Below are positions 23,801-33,429 of a DNA stretch of 64,000 nucleotides, one piece after another. Location: NCBI RefSeq assembly GCF_026151205.1, contig NC_087073.1, forward strand, positions 22,419,779 to 22,483,778, read 5' to 3'. The notes below the pieces were generated by a model that did not search any database, was not told the origin of the DNA, and saw only the letters and a program-made list of their open reading frames with translations. Every line of letters begins with the position of its first letter. Position 1 is the first letter of the stretch. The translations under genes were made by a program, and so were the position numbers. Origin of the DNA: Bolinopsis microptera. Its lineage: Eukaryota > Ctenophora > Tentaculata > Lobata > Bolinopsidae.

Positions 23801-25412
23801 TTTTATGATGGTTTGGGATAGTCAGTACCCATTTTTATACTAAAACATGGCCCACCTACCCCGGAACATAAATCGCATACGGGGGTAAAGATTCTCAGTC
23901 TGGATTTGTATGGGATTTGACCTGGATTTCAGCTATTTTGGGATGGGCGTGGCCCCTGGGAGTGGCCTGAGTGGTTTGAGAGGTCGAAACTTGGTTTTTA
24001 TGATGGTTTGGGATAGGCAGTACCCATTTTTATACTAAAACATGGGCCACCTACCCCGGAACATAAATCGCATACGGGGGGTAAAGATTTTCAATCTTGA
24101 TTTTACCAGGATTTCAGCTATTTTGGGATGGGCGTGGCCCCTGGGAGTGGCCTGAGTGGGTTGGGAGGTCGAAACTTGATTTTTATGATGGTTTGGGACA
24201 GGTACTAACTATTTAAAACCCTAAACCTGTTCCAAATACCCCGGAACACAAATCGCATACAGGGGTGAAATCGCATACAAATCGCATACACAAATCAAGG
24301 AAACGTGCTCTCAAAGTCACGATATTGCCACGATATTGTCACAATATTGTCCACACCAGGAGATGTTTCCCCAAAATGTAAAGCAATGGTTTACTAAAAT
24401 AATGCTTAATTTCATACAAAAATAGTCCTCAAAAGGGAATGCAACGCAATTTGTCCTTTACAATTATCCTTTAACAGGTCAGAAAAAATAATGTTATTAT
24501 CTTTTCTTTTATTTTTGCTACAATCACGCCACAACATTTGTAAAAACATAACCTAACATTGTTAAGACCTTATTAATTATTTGAAGAAATTTAAATGTGT
24601 TAAGTAAAGTTTTAATACCTGTCAATTCCATCAAGGAAGGTAAGTTGTGGAATCGCTGAAAATACTTTATCTCGATATTTTTCAACTTCAGCAATCGGAC
24701 ATTCGATCAAATCCAAACTTGACAGATTACTCAGCAATTTCTGAAAGATTTTATTACATTAAATTGTACAACCAATTTTATAAAATGGATAGCTCTGAAT
24801 CACAACTCAAACAAAGGTAACCGAGATAAAACACCACCAGCATTTGTTAAAAAGTTAACCCTAGTAGCAGTGTAAAGATAAACAAACCAGTGGTTCCAGC
24901 GTAGCAACATCTTTAATCCTATTATTACAGATTCTTGAGGGAGGTGAGGTTTGGGCAACTCTTCAAATACTCCAGATCCCCCGACAACTTATTATCACTA
25001 ACCTCCAACTGTAATATCAGTGAGATATATCAAACTGGTACTTTCAGAGACAACAATAAAATAACAGTTAGCACACCGGTGTCCGGGCAATATTTTATTA
25101 TTTGGCGATTTCAACATAGGTAGGTTAGATCTCCAAAGTTAATTCCAGGTTAACTATTTTAGCACTGTCAATGTTTATTGTTGGCTTAATTAACTCACTA
25201 TGGTCGTATAACATATAATATTCTGCGTTCTAATTTCTATTATAATTAAACGTTCCCCTACTACCTACCGATCTTAGTTTGGGGTAAGCAGGGAATCCTT
25301 TAAGAGAAGTGAGACCTATGTTGATCATGCTGAGAACCTCTAACTCCTCGTATTTATCTGTTAGTCCTGTTAGCGTGCTGGCTCTACAGTTATCTAGAAA
25401 CAACTCCTTTAC
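20651..25412 (-). CDS. ANP32: ANP32-family acidic leucine-rich nuclear phosphoprotein (exons 2-6; exon 1 missing)
   Basis: Minus-strand gene of at least five visible exons. Known members bind histones, act as chaperones and phosphatase inhibitors, and shuttle through the nucleus. Exon 2 starts VKELFLDNCR and reads into EELEVLSMINIGLTSL. Exon 3 has LEVSDNKLSGDLEYLKSCPN. Exon 4 has SLDLIECPIAEVEKYRDKVF then IPQLTFLDGIDR, the last LRR and cap. Exon 5 is acidic with a run of about 12 Glu. Exon 6 ends the acidic tail with a basic KRAK stretch (likely NLS) and a stop. Intron phases agree throughout (0, 0, 0, 2, 0). Exon 1, the N-terminal helix, should lie at higher coordinates but falls in or beyond the N gap. 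Oddities: exon 3 has a one-base frameshift near 24928-24934, and exon 2's start is amplified into a 69-bp array. Family assignment is secure; whether this copy is functional is not. Confidence 0.9.
20951..21059 (-). CDS. ANP32: ANP32 exon 5 (acidic domain)
   Basis: Acceptor AATAG at 21060-21064. One base completes the Arg codon begun in exon 4, then EGTAEPDSDEDFELDEGEDD and LDS, followed by about 12 Glu encoded by a pure GAG run. It ends GAG|GTAAGC at 20951/20950. The GAG run could vary in length. Confidence 0.88.
21195..24330. repeat. Foldback element: about 195-bp tandem units in two opposite orientations
   Basis: Fills most of the 3.56-kb ANP32 intron between exons 4 and 5. Plus-oriented units of 186-195 bp (landmark CTTTACCCCCGTATGCG) run from about 21370 to 23420. 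The same unit then runs in reverse from about 23426 to 24290 (landmark CGCATACGGGGGTAAAG). The turn-point is CCTATCCCAATGATATGATG near 23414-23433. The outer ends are also inverted copies of each other: GTGTATGCGATTTTGTATGC at 21235 against ATCGCATACAAATCGCATAC ending near 24289, with weaker similarity further out. Edge units are diverged. No coding potential was found. Confidence 0.92.
24619..24740 (-). CDS. ANP32: ANP32 exon 4 (LRR4 and C-terminal cap)
   Basis: Acceptor CTTTCAG ends at 24741. Codons read KLLSNLSSLDLIECPIAEVE, then KYRDKVFSAIPQLTFLDGI and DAG|GTATT. It matches the conserved ANP32 stretch with LKSLDL, YRENVF and PQLTYLDG. Length is 122 bp, entering in phase 0 and leaving two bases. 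Confidence 0.9.
24888..25008 (-). CDS. ANP32: ANP32 exon 3 (LRR2-3), frameshifted
   Basis: Acceptor ATTACAG ends at 25009. It reads LEVSDNKLSGDLEYLKSCPN and LTSLK, then needs a one-base shift to continue as ICNNRIKDVATLEPL up to the donor CTG|GTTTGT. Read without the shift, TAA TAA TAG follow at once. The length is 121 bp, whereas 120 would keep phase 0 on both sides, so one extra base near 24928-24934 explains the break. It may be an assembly error or a real mutation. Confidence 0.85.
25269..25412 (-). CDS. ANP32: ANP32 exon 2 (LRR1)
   Basis: 48 codons from the acceptor CTGCAG (25413-25418) to the donor TCG|GTAGGT. It reads VKELFLDNCRASTLTGLTDK, then YEELEVLSMINIGLTSLKGF and PAYPKLRS, in phase 0 at both ends. 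The first 57-58 bases and about 11 intronic bases are the source of the 69-bp array upstream, so several competing acceptors exist. Confidence 0.87.
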
Positions 25413-26108
25413 CTGCAGAGTATTATCTGTTAGTCCTGTTAGCGTGCTGGCTCTACAGTTATCTAGAAACAACTCCTTTACCTGCAGAGTATTATCTGTT
25501 AGTCCTGTTAGCGTGCTGGCTCTACAGTTATCTAGAAACAGCTCCTTTACCTGCAGAGTATTATCTGTTAGTCCTGTTAGCGTGCTGGCTCTACAGTTAT
25601 CTAGAAACAACTCCTTTACCTGCAGAGTATTATCTGTTAGTCCTGTTAGCGTGCTGGCTCTACAGTTATCTAGAAACAACTCCTTTACCTGCAGAGTATT
25701 ATCTGTTAGTCCTGTTAGCGTGCTGGCTCTACAGTTATCTAGAAACAACTCCTTTACCTGCAGAGTATTATCTGTTAGTCCTGTTAGCGTGCTGGCTCTA
25801 CAGTATCTAGAAACAGCTCCTTTACCTGCAGAGTATTATCTGTTAGTCCTGTTAGCGTGCTGGCCTCTACAGTTGTCTAGAAACAGCTCCTTTACCTGCA
25901 GAGTATTATCTGTTAGTCCTGTTAGCGTGCTGGCTCTACAGTTATCTAGAAACAACTCCTTTACTGCAGGAGTATTATCTGTTAGTCCTGTTAGCGTGCT
26001 GGCTCTACAGTTATCTAGAAACAGCTCCTTTACCTGCAGAGTATTATCTGTTAGTCCTGTTAGCGTGCTGGCTCTACAGTTATCTAGAAAAAAGCTCCTT
26101 TTTCCCTG
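25346..26108. repeat. 69-bp tandem array derived from the ANP32 intron 1/exon 2 junction
   Basis: About 11 copies of a 69-bp unit that begins, on the minus strand, GTAAAGGAGTTG and ends ATACTCTGCAG. Each unit equals the first 57-58 bases of ANP32 exon 2 plus about 11 bases of the preceding intron with its acceptor. Six proximal units are near-perfect and in frame, giving a 23-residue leucine-rich repeat starting VKELFLDNCR. Distal units carry one-base losses or gains (about 25803, 25864, 25964). The last degrades into AAAAAAGCTCCTTTTTCCCTG at the N gap. Confidence 0.93.
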
Positions 26109-26208
26109 NNNNNNNNNNNNNNNNNNNNNNNNNNNNNNNNNNNNNNNNNNNNNNNNNNNNNNNNNNNNNNNNNNNNNNNNNNNNNNNNNNNNNNNNNNNN
26201 NNNNNNNN
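26109..26208. other. Assembly gap of 100 N
   Basis: Exactly 100 N, the usual placeholder for unknown length. The left side is the ANP32 69-bp array and the right side is mid-exon lamin sequence. Missing parts of both genes must lie here or be misplaced. Confidence 0.99.
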
Positions 26209-26312
26209 GGCACTTCGAGGAGGAGAAGCGCATTCTGCGCGAGCAGCTCACCACTGTGCACCAGAAGGAGCTGGATTCTGCTAAAGCATTCGCCAGCACT
26301 GTCACCGTCAAG
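26209..26312 (+). CDS. Lamin exon (rod coil, truncated by gap)
   Basis: Two bases, then HFEEEKRILREQLTTVHQKE and LDSAKAFASTVTVK, up to the donor AAG|GTACAG. It is hydrophilic helix with heptad character. The start is cut by the N gap. Confidence 0.85.
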
Positions 26313-29300
26313 GTACAGTACATGTATTATTAGAATATAATGAATGTTGCATTCGTACATACAGGACTGTTTCATGATAACTATTGCTCCCGTGTTAAAT
26401 TGTTAAGTTTTAATTGTTGGCAATTTGGCAGCATGCCATTATTCAACTAGCTACCGTACACAACTAAACTAGTGAACTACCTGTGTAGTTCAATAGTGCA
26501 TTTTACACGTGATTCTAATAACATCAAATTAGTGAACACACTTACACACACTTCCTCATAACGTACAAGTGGGCTCTCTGAGTTAGTTTGAATGTGATAT
26601 TGGGCGGGAAACAAGCCATACTTACACTTTTATGAGATAATTACTCAAGTTACACCGTCCTGGCATTGTAACATTCCTTTGACCTCTTTTATCAATATTT
26701 GATAATATATTCAAACATTCAGATCGCATCAACAATTAGACATATTATATTTAGACGGCAATAGAGTTGTAGTTTAAGTAGAGCTAGAGTTAAGTAGAGT
26801 TGGGTACTACAGCAGAATAACGGCCCCTCTAAGGTAGTATATATATATCAGTAAACCTTCTCATATTACCATGGTTACAAGCTAAGTGGTCTGGGGTTAC
26901 TAGTTGTCTAAACGTGTAGTCTGGCGTATAAGGTACTGGAATCATTTACCAATACACTGGCTAGCAGTTATTTCATTTAAGATTCATGGGGATGTTACAT
27001 ATGTCATCCAACTTAATAATAATATCTGACTCTACAATTGAGTAGATTATATTCATGACAACACAACATTCCAATCATTTCACCCCAGTATCACATACCT
27101 TACAAGACATATTTATAACGTACGAAATGTGGCGGTTTTCCGAAAATTTCGCCATATTTTCGGACCGCCAAAATTTCGGTCGTCGTAATAGAATCCGTCG
27201 CATTATATTTAGCTTATTTCAATGACTGTGCCTTCACTGCTTTATTTTGTTTCTAAAAAGTAATATCAAGTAAAATAAATAAATAAATTCTGGCATCTTG
27301 GGACAAATTATCACCACACCAATGACGAATTGAATGTCAAGCAATACAGTTTAAATTTGCATTAAAATACATGTATGTGCTAACATGAAAGTCTTACAGT
27401 CTTAATACAGACTAAGTTTGAACATGATTTTACCGAATTTCAGAAATTTCCTTACTGCTTATATATTACTGTCACAAAAAATTATGAAAAATACCCTTAT
27501 TTTCTGTGACGTCCGAAATTTGACGGTTTTTGTTCAATTTCGCCATATTTTCGGACCGCCAAAATTTCGGTCGTCGCAAATTAGGCCGCCATAAATATTT
27601 CTTGTAAGGTAGACATTTTACATTCTGCTACTGCTATGATTTCTCCGATACATTGTAATTTTTAAAGAAGCAGCTTTACGGAAATTACGAACATCTGCTG
27701 GACACGCTACTTTGTAACGGTCTAACTCCCTAAACAACCACCTTACTTTTTCAGGAAACGGTAGAGCATACAGTCGAGTTCCGTAAATACCTGGCAGAGA
27801 TTGAGGAGCTGAAACTCACGATAGACGCTATGTTGGCAAAGGAGAAGAAACTCCAGGAGAGAATTAAGATGTTGGAGGATCTGCTGAAGAAAGCTGAAGA
27901 TAACGCAAGGGAAAAAGACGCGAAACATCAGGTTAGATTCTTCATTATCTAACTTAATCTCTTCTTTCTTCTTTAATAACTTTATCTAACACAGTCTTAA
28001 CACATACCTTCGTGTGTATATTGCTCCTAATTGACGCCCTTGTTAAGGAATTAAATTCACACTGAATATCTAGGAAATTAAAAGTGTTGTTATTCATACA
28101 GTCGGTTCAAAACTCCAGTTAGCACAGAATTACTTCCGTGTCCATCTACTAAGCCGCCCAAATACTTATACCCCATCACATTAAGTATAACCGTTAACAC
28201 AACCATTTCCCTTATCAGTTAGCACAACAATTTCCCGCAACAGTCGTTATATCTCTTAAGTTATACACTCAACAATCTGTACTCGAATACAATGCGTACT
28301 GTACTAAATATGTTACTGCGATATCAAATGTAACACTGTTGTTCCCAGACTGACATAGACAAGCTAGATAAAGCAATGAAGGCTCTCCTTAAAGATTATT
28401 CAGATCTCATGGATGTCAAAGTTACTCTAGATATGGAAATTGCAGCTTACAGAAAACTCCTTCAAGCAGAAGAGGTATGTTGGTTTTTACTTAATATTGA
28501 TTTTTCTCAGTTGATGTTTGGTACTACTTACCCCACTAATTTTAAGAGAATTACATTTAAAATTGGTTTAAGATGTAAGAGGGATGGAGCACTCGGTATT
28601 TATAGTCCGGGCCACCTGGCTAGGTCCCTCCTAATTGGATGTGCACTGCAGAGCACAGTCCTTCATGGTATTTGAAACTTGAAACCGCTAATTTAATACA
28701 AATCTCAGTTTCCTCGGTAAATAAATATTTGGCAAACCATAAAAAAGTTTCGCGCCGTAATTAGTCGTATCATATCACACCACTCCGTCATGGAGTCCAG
28801 ACTCCAGGGGTTGGAATTTTATTGTGGTAACTTGACCGCTATGATGTAATTATCTCATTAATAATGATTGATAGTTCCACCCGAAGATTTTATTACTAAA
28901 CTCCGAAGCAGCATGGCATCTAGTTAAAATGGGTTTATACTTACACTTTTAACTCTGACATCTCGTCATCATAAAATAGAGATATGATGTGTTGTACAAT
29001 GACCATTAACGGAATTACCGTGCCAGTCATTAACCAATTAACTCCTAATTAACCCCAATTATCCCAGGTGAGGTTGAACCTGACGCCGTCACCCAAGTCC
29101 GGCCGTGTCAGATCAGCTCTTTCGTTTAACGATGCGGATGCTCCCAGCCGGAAACGACAGAGAGTAATGGAGGAGAGCTTCACAACGGAGACTAACTCAC
29201 ATGTTTCTATAGACGAGGTGAGTCTAAACTGGGGAACAGTTGTCGGGCCGCTGGTCTGTACTATTGAGATATTGGTATGCGCTCAAATTCTAGAAAATGT

Positions 29301-30381
29301 GGACAATTCTTTTCTAACAAAGAAATGTTACCTCCCACTAGTCACTTGAAATAGAAGTATTAGCAGGACAAGAGATTTATTCATTATGCCGCGGAAATTT
29401 TAATCACTGTTGCATGACGATATTGTTACATTTTACAAGACTTACAAGTTACACACATTCCACTACGTTTTGTAGCATGCTGGCTTCTTACATAATATGT
29501 ATAGTTATCCGTGTGTCACGTTTAGTATAGCGATGACTTCAGCACAGTCTATAAGTCTATAATTTAACCCTAAATTATGAAACTAACCACCCACACCCAG
29601 GTGTCAATAGAACACGACTACGTTGCTATAAGCAACATGACGGAGAAGGATCAGATAATGAAAGGGTGGACTATCTCCAAGGTATCTGCTGAGGAGACTC
29701 TGGAGTATAAGTTCCCCGCTAAAGCAGTCATTGGCCCCGATCAAACCCTCAAGGTAACTATTAGTCCGTTAGCGATCCTCAATAGTTCACGAAACCGTAT
29801 TTGGAAGTTTAGTAATTGCCGAATGTACGGTATTGCTATGCAGTGACAGCTCTATGTTGCATAATTTCGCGCGTTGTATTACTCTCCATGGATGACTTGT
29901 TGGGTTTCTGCCGCTATACCAGGAAAAATTTAAAGTTTAAACGGTTCGAGAAGATGTGTGCTAAATGTTGCGTGTATGATTGGACTGACTGGAGTAATCA
30001 GCAGTGCTCCCAACACTCAGCAGTCATTGTATTCTCCGTTGTCATCACATGTAAACCATGTACCTTTTATCGCTAAGTTAGTGCCCTAATTCAACCAACA
30101 ACCGTGATGAAACTTAGACCACTGATAGTCTGATGTAATGCCACATTATTACACTCCAACTAACCCCACCCTTCCAGGTGTACAGCGCTGGAGCTGGAGC
30201 TGCCCACAACCCCCCACTCAACTTGGTATTCAAAAAACTAGACGCCTGGTCCAACACCATGGACGTGCAGATTGTCCTGAAGAACTCAGACGGGGATGTG
30301 GTCAGCACCTACAAAGCCAAAGCAGAGACCAGCACCGAGTATTTGGAAGAAGGAGATCAGCGAGCCTGCTCACTCATGTGA
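26209..30381 (+). CDS. Nuclear lamin, B-type, 3' part (six exons)
   Basis: Intermediate-filament protein of the nuclear lamina. Six plus-strand exons with GT-AG borders encode 303 residues of rod and tail; the head and coil 1 are lost in the gap. Exons 1-3 are heptad-rich coil ending in the rod-end motif LDMEIAAYRKLLQAEE. Next come LNLTPSP (likely mitotic kinase site) and RKRQRV (NLS). The Ig-like lamin tail spans exons 5-6, with YVAISNM, GWTISK, YKFPAKAVI and the diagnostic AGAGAAHNPP. The protein ends CSLM, a CaaX box suited to farnesylation. All internal exons after the first are multiples of three in phase 0. The 5' end appears to face ANP32 head to head. A lamin is certain; the exact subtype is not. 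Confidence 0.95.
27098..27609. mobile_element. 512-bp MITE with TA target duplication, in a lamin intron
   Basis: Terminal inverted repeats CCTTACAAGACATATTTAT and its complement with one mismatch (CCTTACAAGAAATATTTAT) bound the element. TA lies directly outside at 27096-27097 and 27610-27611. Inside, a block starting TTTCGCCATATTTTCGGACC occurs twice in direct orientation (about 27145 and 27538). There is no coding frame. A TA target suggests Tc1/mariner-type mobilisation, which is inference. Confidence 0.8.
27755..27931 (+). CDS. Lamin exon (coil 2)
   Basis: Acceptor TTTTTCAG, 59 codons starting ETVEHTVEFRKYLAEIEELK and ending REKDAKHQ, donor CAG|GTTAGA. Strong coiled-coil composition. Confidence 0.9.
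28349..28474 (+). CDS. Lamin exon (rod end motif)
   Basis: Acceptor TTCCCAG and 42 codons ending in LDMEIAAYRKLLQAEE, the intermediate-filament helix-termination signature. Donor GAG|GTATGT. Confidence 0.95.
29068..29217 (+). CDS. Lamin exon (tail start, NLS)
   Basis: Acceptor ATCCCAG and 50 codons starting VRLNLTPSPKSGRVRSALSF, containing RKRQRV and ending SIDE before GAG|GTGAGT. It carries the Ser/Thr-Pro site next to the rod and the NLS. Confidence 0.93.
29601..29753 (+). CDS. Lamin exon (Ig-like tail, first half)
   Basis: Acceptor CACCCAG and 51 codons starting VSIEHDYVAISNMTEKDQIM and ending GPDQTLK. Donor AAG|GTAACT. It matches the first strands of the lamin tail domain. Confidence 0.93.
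30178..30381 (+). CDS. Lamin last exon (Ig-like tail end, CaaX)
   Basis: Acceptor CTTCCAG and 67 codons starting VYSAGAGAAHNPPLNLVFKK and ending with Cys-Ser-Leu-Met and TGA. The CaaX box with a final Met predicts farnesyl transfer. Confidence 0.95.
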   Translation: MYSAGAGAAHNPPLNLVFKKLDAWSNTMDVQIVLKNSDGDVVSTYKAKAETSTEYLEEGDQRACSLM

Positions 30382-30600
30382 TCACGTGGCGTGGTTACGT
30401 CATTATAGGGGCTCCGTGTCATGTAAATATTATAGCTATTATATCATACCAATATTTTATTTTACCAATGATTATGAACTTATAAAGTTATATGCGATGT
30501 ATCCCTTAACCTTTTATCAGTTGTTTGCCGTGTGTGTGTGTGTTGTAACGACTGTTTCATGATTCGTTGCATGTTTTTTGACATCATGACATCATAATAC

Positions 30601-30657
30601 GACGTCATCATAACGTTATGACGTCATCGTAACGATATGACGTCATCGCAACGTTAT
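30601..30657. repeat. 19-bp repeat with GACGTCAT core in lamin 3' UTR
   Basis: Three exact-length 19-bp units (30601-30619, 30620-30638, 30639-30657), consensus GACGTCATCRYAACGWTAT. A degenerate half copy lies before them. Each contains GACGTCAT, and the second and third complete TGACGTCAT. The location is about 220 bases after the lamin stop codon. Confidence 0.9.
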
Positions 30658-31258
30658 GACAGACCAACCAGTGCAAATAGTTTAGAATTTAGGTATTTAT
30701 TTTAGCTATGTGTACGATAACTTTCTAATTATATTCATTAAGGTATGAGTTTGATGTTTAACTTCTTTTATTGTATGACACGCTGCCGATTAATTATGAG
30801 ACAAGTTTTATTCAATTTCAAAAGTTATTTGACGTTGAAGTTTCATTATATAAATTTTATTAGGTTTTCGTGGCTTACTCGAGGTTCGATTTGATGGGTT
30901 TGTCAACTTTTGGGGTTAAGGTTTGGTACTTTTAGGATTTTAGGATATTAATTCGATTCCAACCAGAGGAAATCTATATTTCATGCTATTTTATACCGTT
31001 CAGCTTGTTTTTGGGAGAATGCACGACACGTTTATTATCATTATGTTAGTTTAAACTTTACGAGGAAAGTAGTTTGACCGTTTTAAGCTTGAAAACTGAC
31101 CGTTTAATGTTTAATACTTCAAAAAATTTCTATATTTTAAACGAAAATGTTACTGCCGAAATTAATACCCGTTTACACTTATAAGGGGATTTGCCCAGAA
31201 TTTATTTTAAAATGAAGTGTTAAAACGACTCATTTTATTTTGTACTATTTAAATTGGA

Positions 31259-31264
31259 AATAAA
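31259..31264 (+). terminator. Candidate polyadenylation signal of lamin
   Basis: AATAAA followed by a T-rich stretch (TATTTTCTTTCTATTATAA). It would give a 3' UTR of about 0.9 kb. I saw no clear AATAAA nearer the stop. Confidence 0.45.
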
Positions 31265-31745
31265 TATTTTCTTTCTATTATAATCGATGAGTTTCTGGGG
31301 TTTCTGGAAGAACGTGACAAACATGTATGAAGTTATTCCCTCTGGCAATGAAATCTAATTAGTAATTGGTCCCACAACCCATTCGATCATTCGGTCTCTA
31401 AGTGAATCCATTCTGCCAAGACATCTACTGAAACTAGCAAACACGCCATGCTTCCTTATAGAAACTTGCGCGCATATGAGCGCGTGTACATGATATTCAA
31501 TTTCTACCGCCTTTTAAAACAGTACAAGATAATTATCAATTACTGTCCCAAATGATCATCAATCATTAGTCAGCTGCATTCTTTCTCTCACGATACCTTG
31601 TACCGCTCTAGAGGAGGCCCATACTATTTCACTCGGCCGAGAAATAACCACGAGAATCGGGCGAAATGACCGTGTCTAATATTATGTGTACCCTTGCGAT
31701 GGTGAAAAGTAAATTTGCCGTCCACCTGATGAGTTATGTGCCGCT

Positions 31746-31763
31746 CCCCCCCCCCCCCCCCCT
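31746..31763. repeat. C18 homopolymer
   Basis: Eighteen consecutive C in otherwise unique intergenic sequence; the length may be inexact in the assembly. Apart from this run I see no gene or repeat between the lamin polyadenylation signal and 32036. Confidence 0.9.
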
Positions 31764-32044
31764 AACGGTAGGAAATTTTCAGATATGCTATCCTCGCAAC
31801 CCAAGTAGTATTTGGGACCGAAATTTGTGTAAAATCGGTTTCTGATAGGGTGCTGGTATGATCATTACTTACGTTTGCCTGTGAGGCCGTGGGGACACTT
31901 CCTCATAGTATAGTGTATTTCCGGAAAATCTGAGGATTATATCATATATTCAACATCATTGTGTCTACATCTTCTTATCTAAGCGAATTAGCACGCGCCG
32001 GCCGTTGTGATTAGATAGGAGTGAAGACTGAAGAGGTATCCAAC

Positions 32045-33101
32045 TAGGGTTTGCATTATCGGTCTAATACATAATAATTTTTATCGCCGATAACCGATAA
32101 CAATTTTGAAATTATCGGCGATAAAATTTGGCCAGAACAATTTACATTTACAATGAGCTAGGTTTTAGTTAATTTTTATGACTGATATAATCAATTACAC
32201 CTTGATCACCTTTGTGAATGATGATTCCTGAGTTAGGGGTCGTTCACATATTACGTAATCAGCTGGGGGGGGGGGGGGGGGGTGGGTTTCCGAATGATTA
32301 CGCTAGTGTAATTTTGACACAATAGCTATGTGTAAAACTGATTACGGAGGGGGATGGGGGGGGGGGGGGGGCCGGGGGGGTAAAAATGTTCCAAAAAATG
32401 ATGTGAACGACCCCTTACTGTTAGTGTTACACGAGTTCTAAACACGTAATTTGAAATCCCACAACGGCTTCGTAAATTTATTTAGAAAGCAATCAAATAA
32501 TATCAATTAAAATTTAAAGTGCGTGCAAATTACAATTTACAGATGTTTAAAGAAAAACAAGTAACTTGACTTAGAAGTTTTATTGGCGAAATAGAATTTT
32601 AGGAATATCAACATATCTAATTCTAAAAACTTGTCCGAGAGCCTACATCTTAGTTTTGTGAGGAAAAGCCCACTGGCGCTAAATGTCCTCTCGGCCTCCA
32701 CGGAAGTAGGTGGTATGGTAGATATGCAGCTCGCTTATCGCAGTAGTCTTCTTCTTGCCAGGAGTAGCCATGAAGAGAGCGATCTCTTTAGTCTACGTGT
32801 CCTTTCGTGATGGGGACGAGTCTATGACTTGGTTAACAGTGAAAATAACTCGTTTGCTAGCGGAATCCGTTGAGAAGCTGATAAAGCATCGCCATCATCG
32901 TTGGACCGGAGGTCCAATAACGCTAAATTTGACCGGTGATTTTACGGAATTTCGAACTTTTTGGAAATAATTTTTGAAGAAAAGATTTTGATATTAATAT
33001 TATCGGTTTATCGGTTGAAAATTATCGCCTATAACCGTGAACCGATAATTGATAATGAAATGTTCACAAATTATCGCCGATCGCGATAATATCGGTTGCA
33101 A
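32045..33101. mobile_element. Non-autonomous hAT-like element, about 1.06 kb
   Basis: The same 8-bp sequence TATCCAAC lies on both sides (32037-32044 and 33102-33109), as in hAT target duplications. The ends are rich in inverted ATTATCGGCGATAA / ACCGATAA motifs. The left end begins TAGGGTTTGCATTATCGG. The right end, read inward on the other strand, begins TTGCAACCGATATTATCG, so the outermost bases of the repeat match poorly or are truncated. No transposase is seen; a 71-codon frame at 32755-32970 has no recognisable domain. A 179-bp Harbinger-type MITE is nested inside. Confidence 0.65.
32236..32414. mobile_element. 179-bp PIF/Harbinger-type MITE with G-tracts
   Basis: Perfect 14-bp terminal inverted repeats GGGGTCGTTCACAT, flanked by TTA on both sides (32233-32235 and 32415-32417), the typical TWA target duplication of PIF/Harbinger. 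The interior has G18 (32265-32282), then G15 and G7 around 32357-32380. It sits within the larger hAT-like element. Confidence 0.88.
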
Positions 33102-33109
33102 TATCCAAC

Positions 33110-33429
33110 GTGTATCCACTTTTAGCCTCTAGGGCTTCCCTGCCTTCATTCCCATCTTCATCATTTGGTGTTGCAGTATATATCTCTGTATCAGTATGAA
33201 CAGGAGTAAATTTGCTTTATGCTCTAACATCTAAGAATTTCCAAAATAAGGACCCTCTCCAACCATTCCTCTCCGCGGAGGGCAACGGTAAAGTAAAATA
33301 ACTACCAGCATTCCTCAACTCGGTCTTACAATCCCGACTCCAATATACTTACAAACGGAAAATCATCAGAATAGAAGGAGACTTATAGCCTGTAGCTAGA
33401 TAATGACTAAATGTTTAAAATGAAGTTGG
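33110..33429. other. Intergenic, no gene recognised
   Basis: Unique AT-rich sequence between the hAT-like element and the second satellite block. I see no coding signature. Confidence 0.4.

Noticed and set aside
25309-26340. 343-residue plus-strand frame across the 69-bp array and the N gap
   Set aside because: It is the antisense of the ANP32-derived repeat, which has no stops because the unit is 69 bp, and it runs through N.
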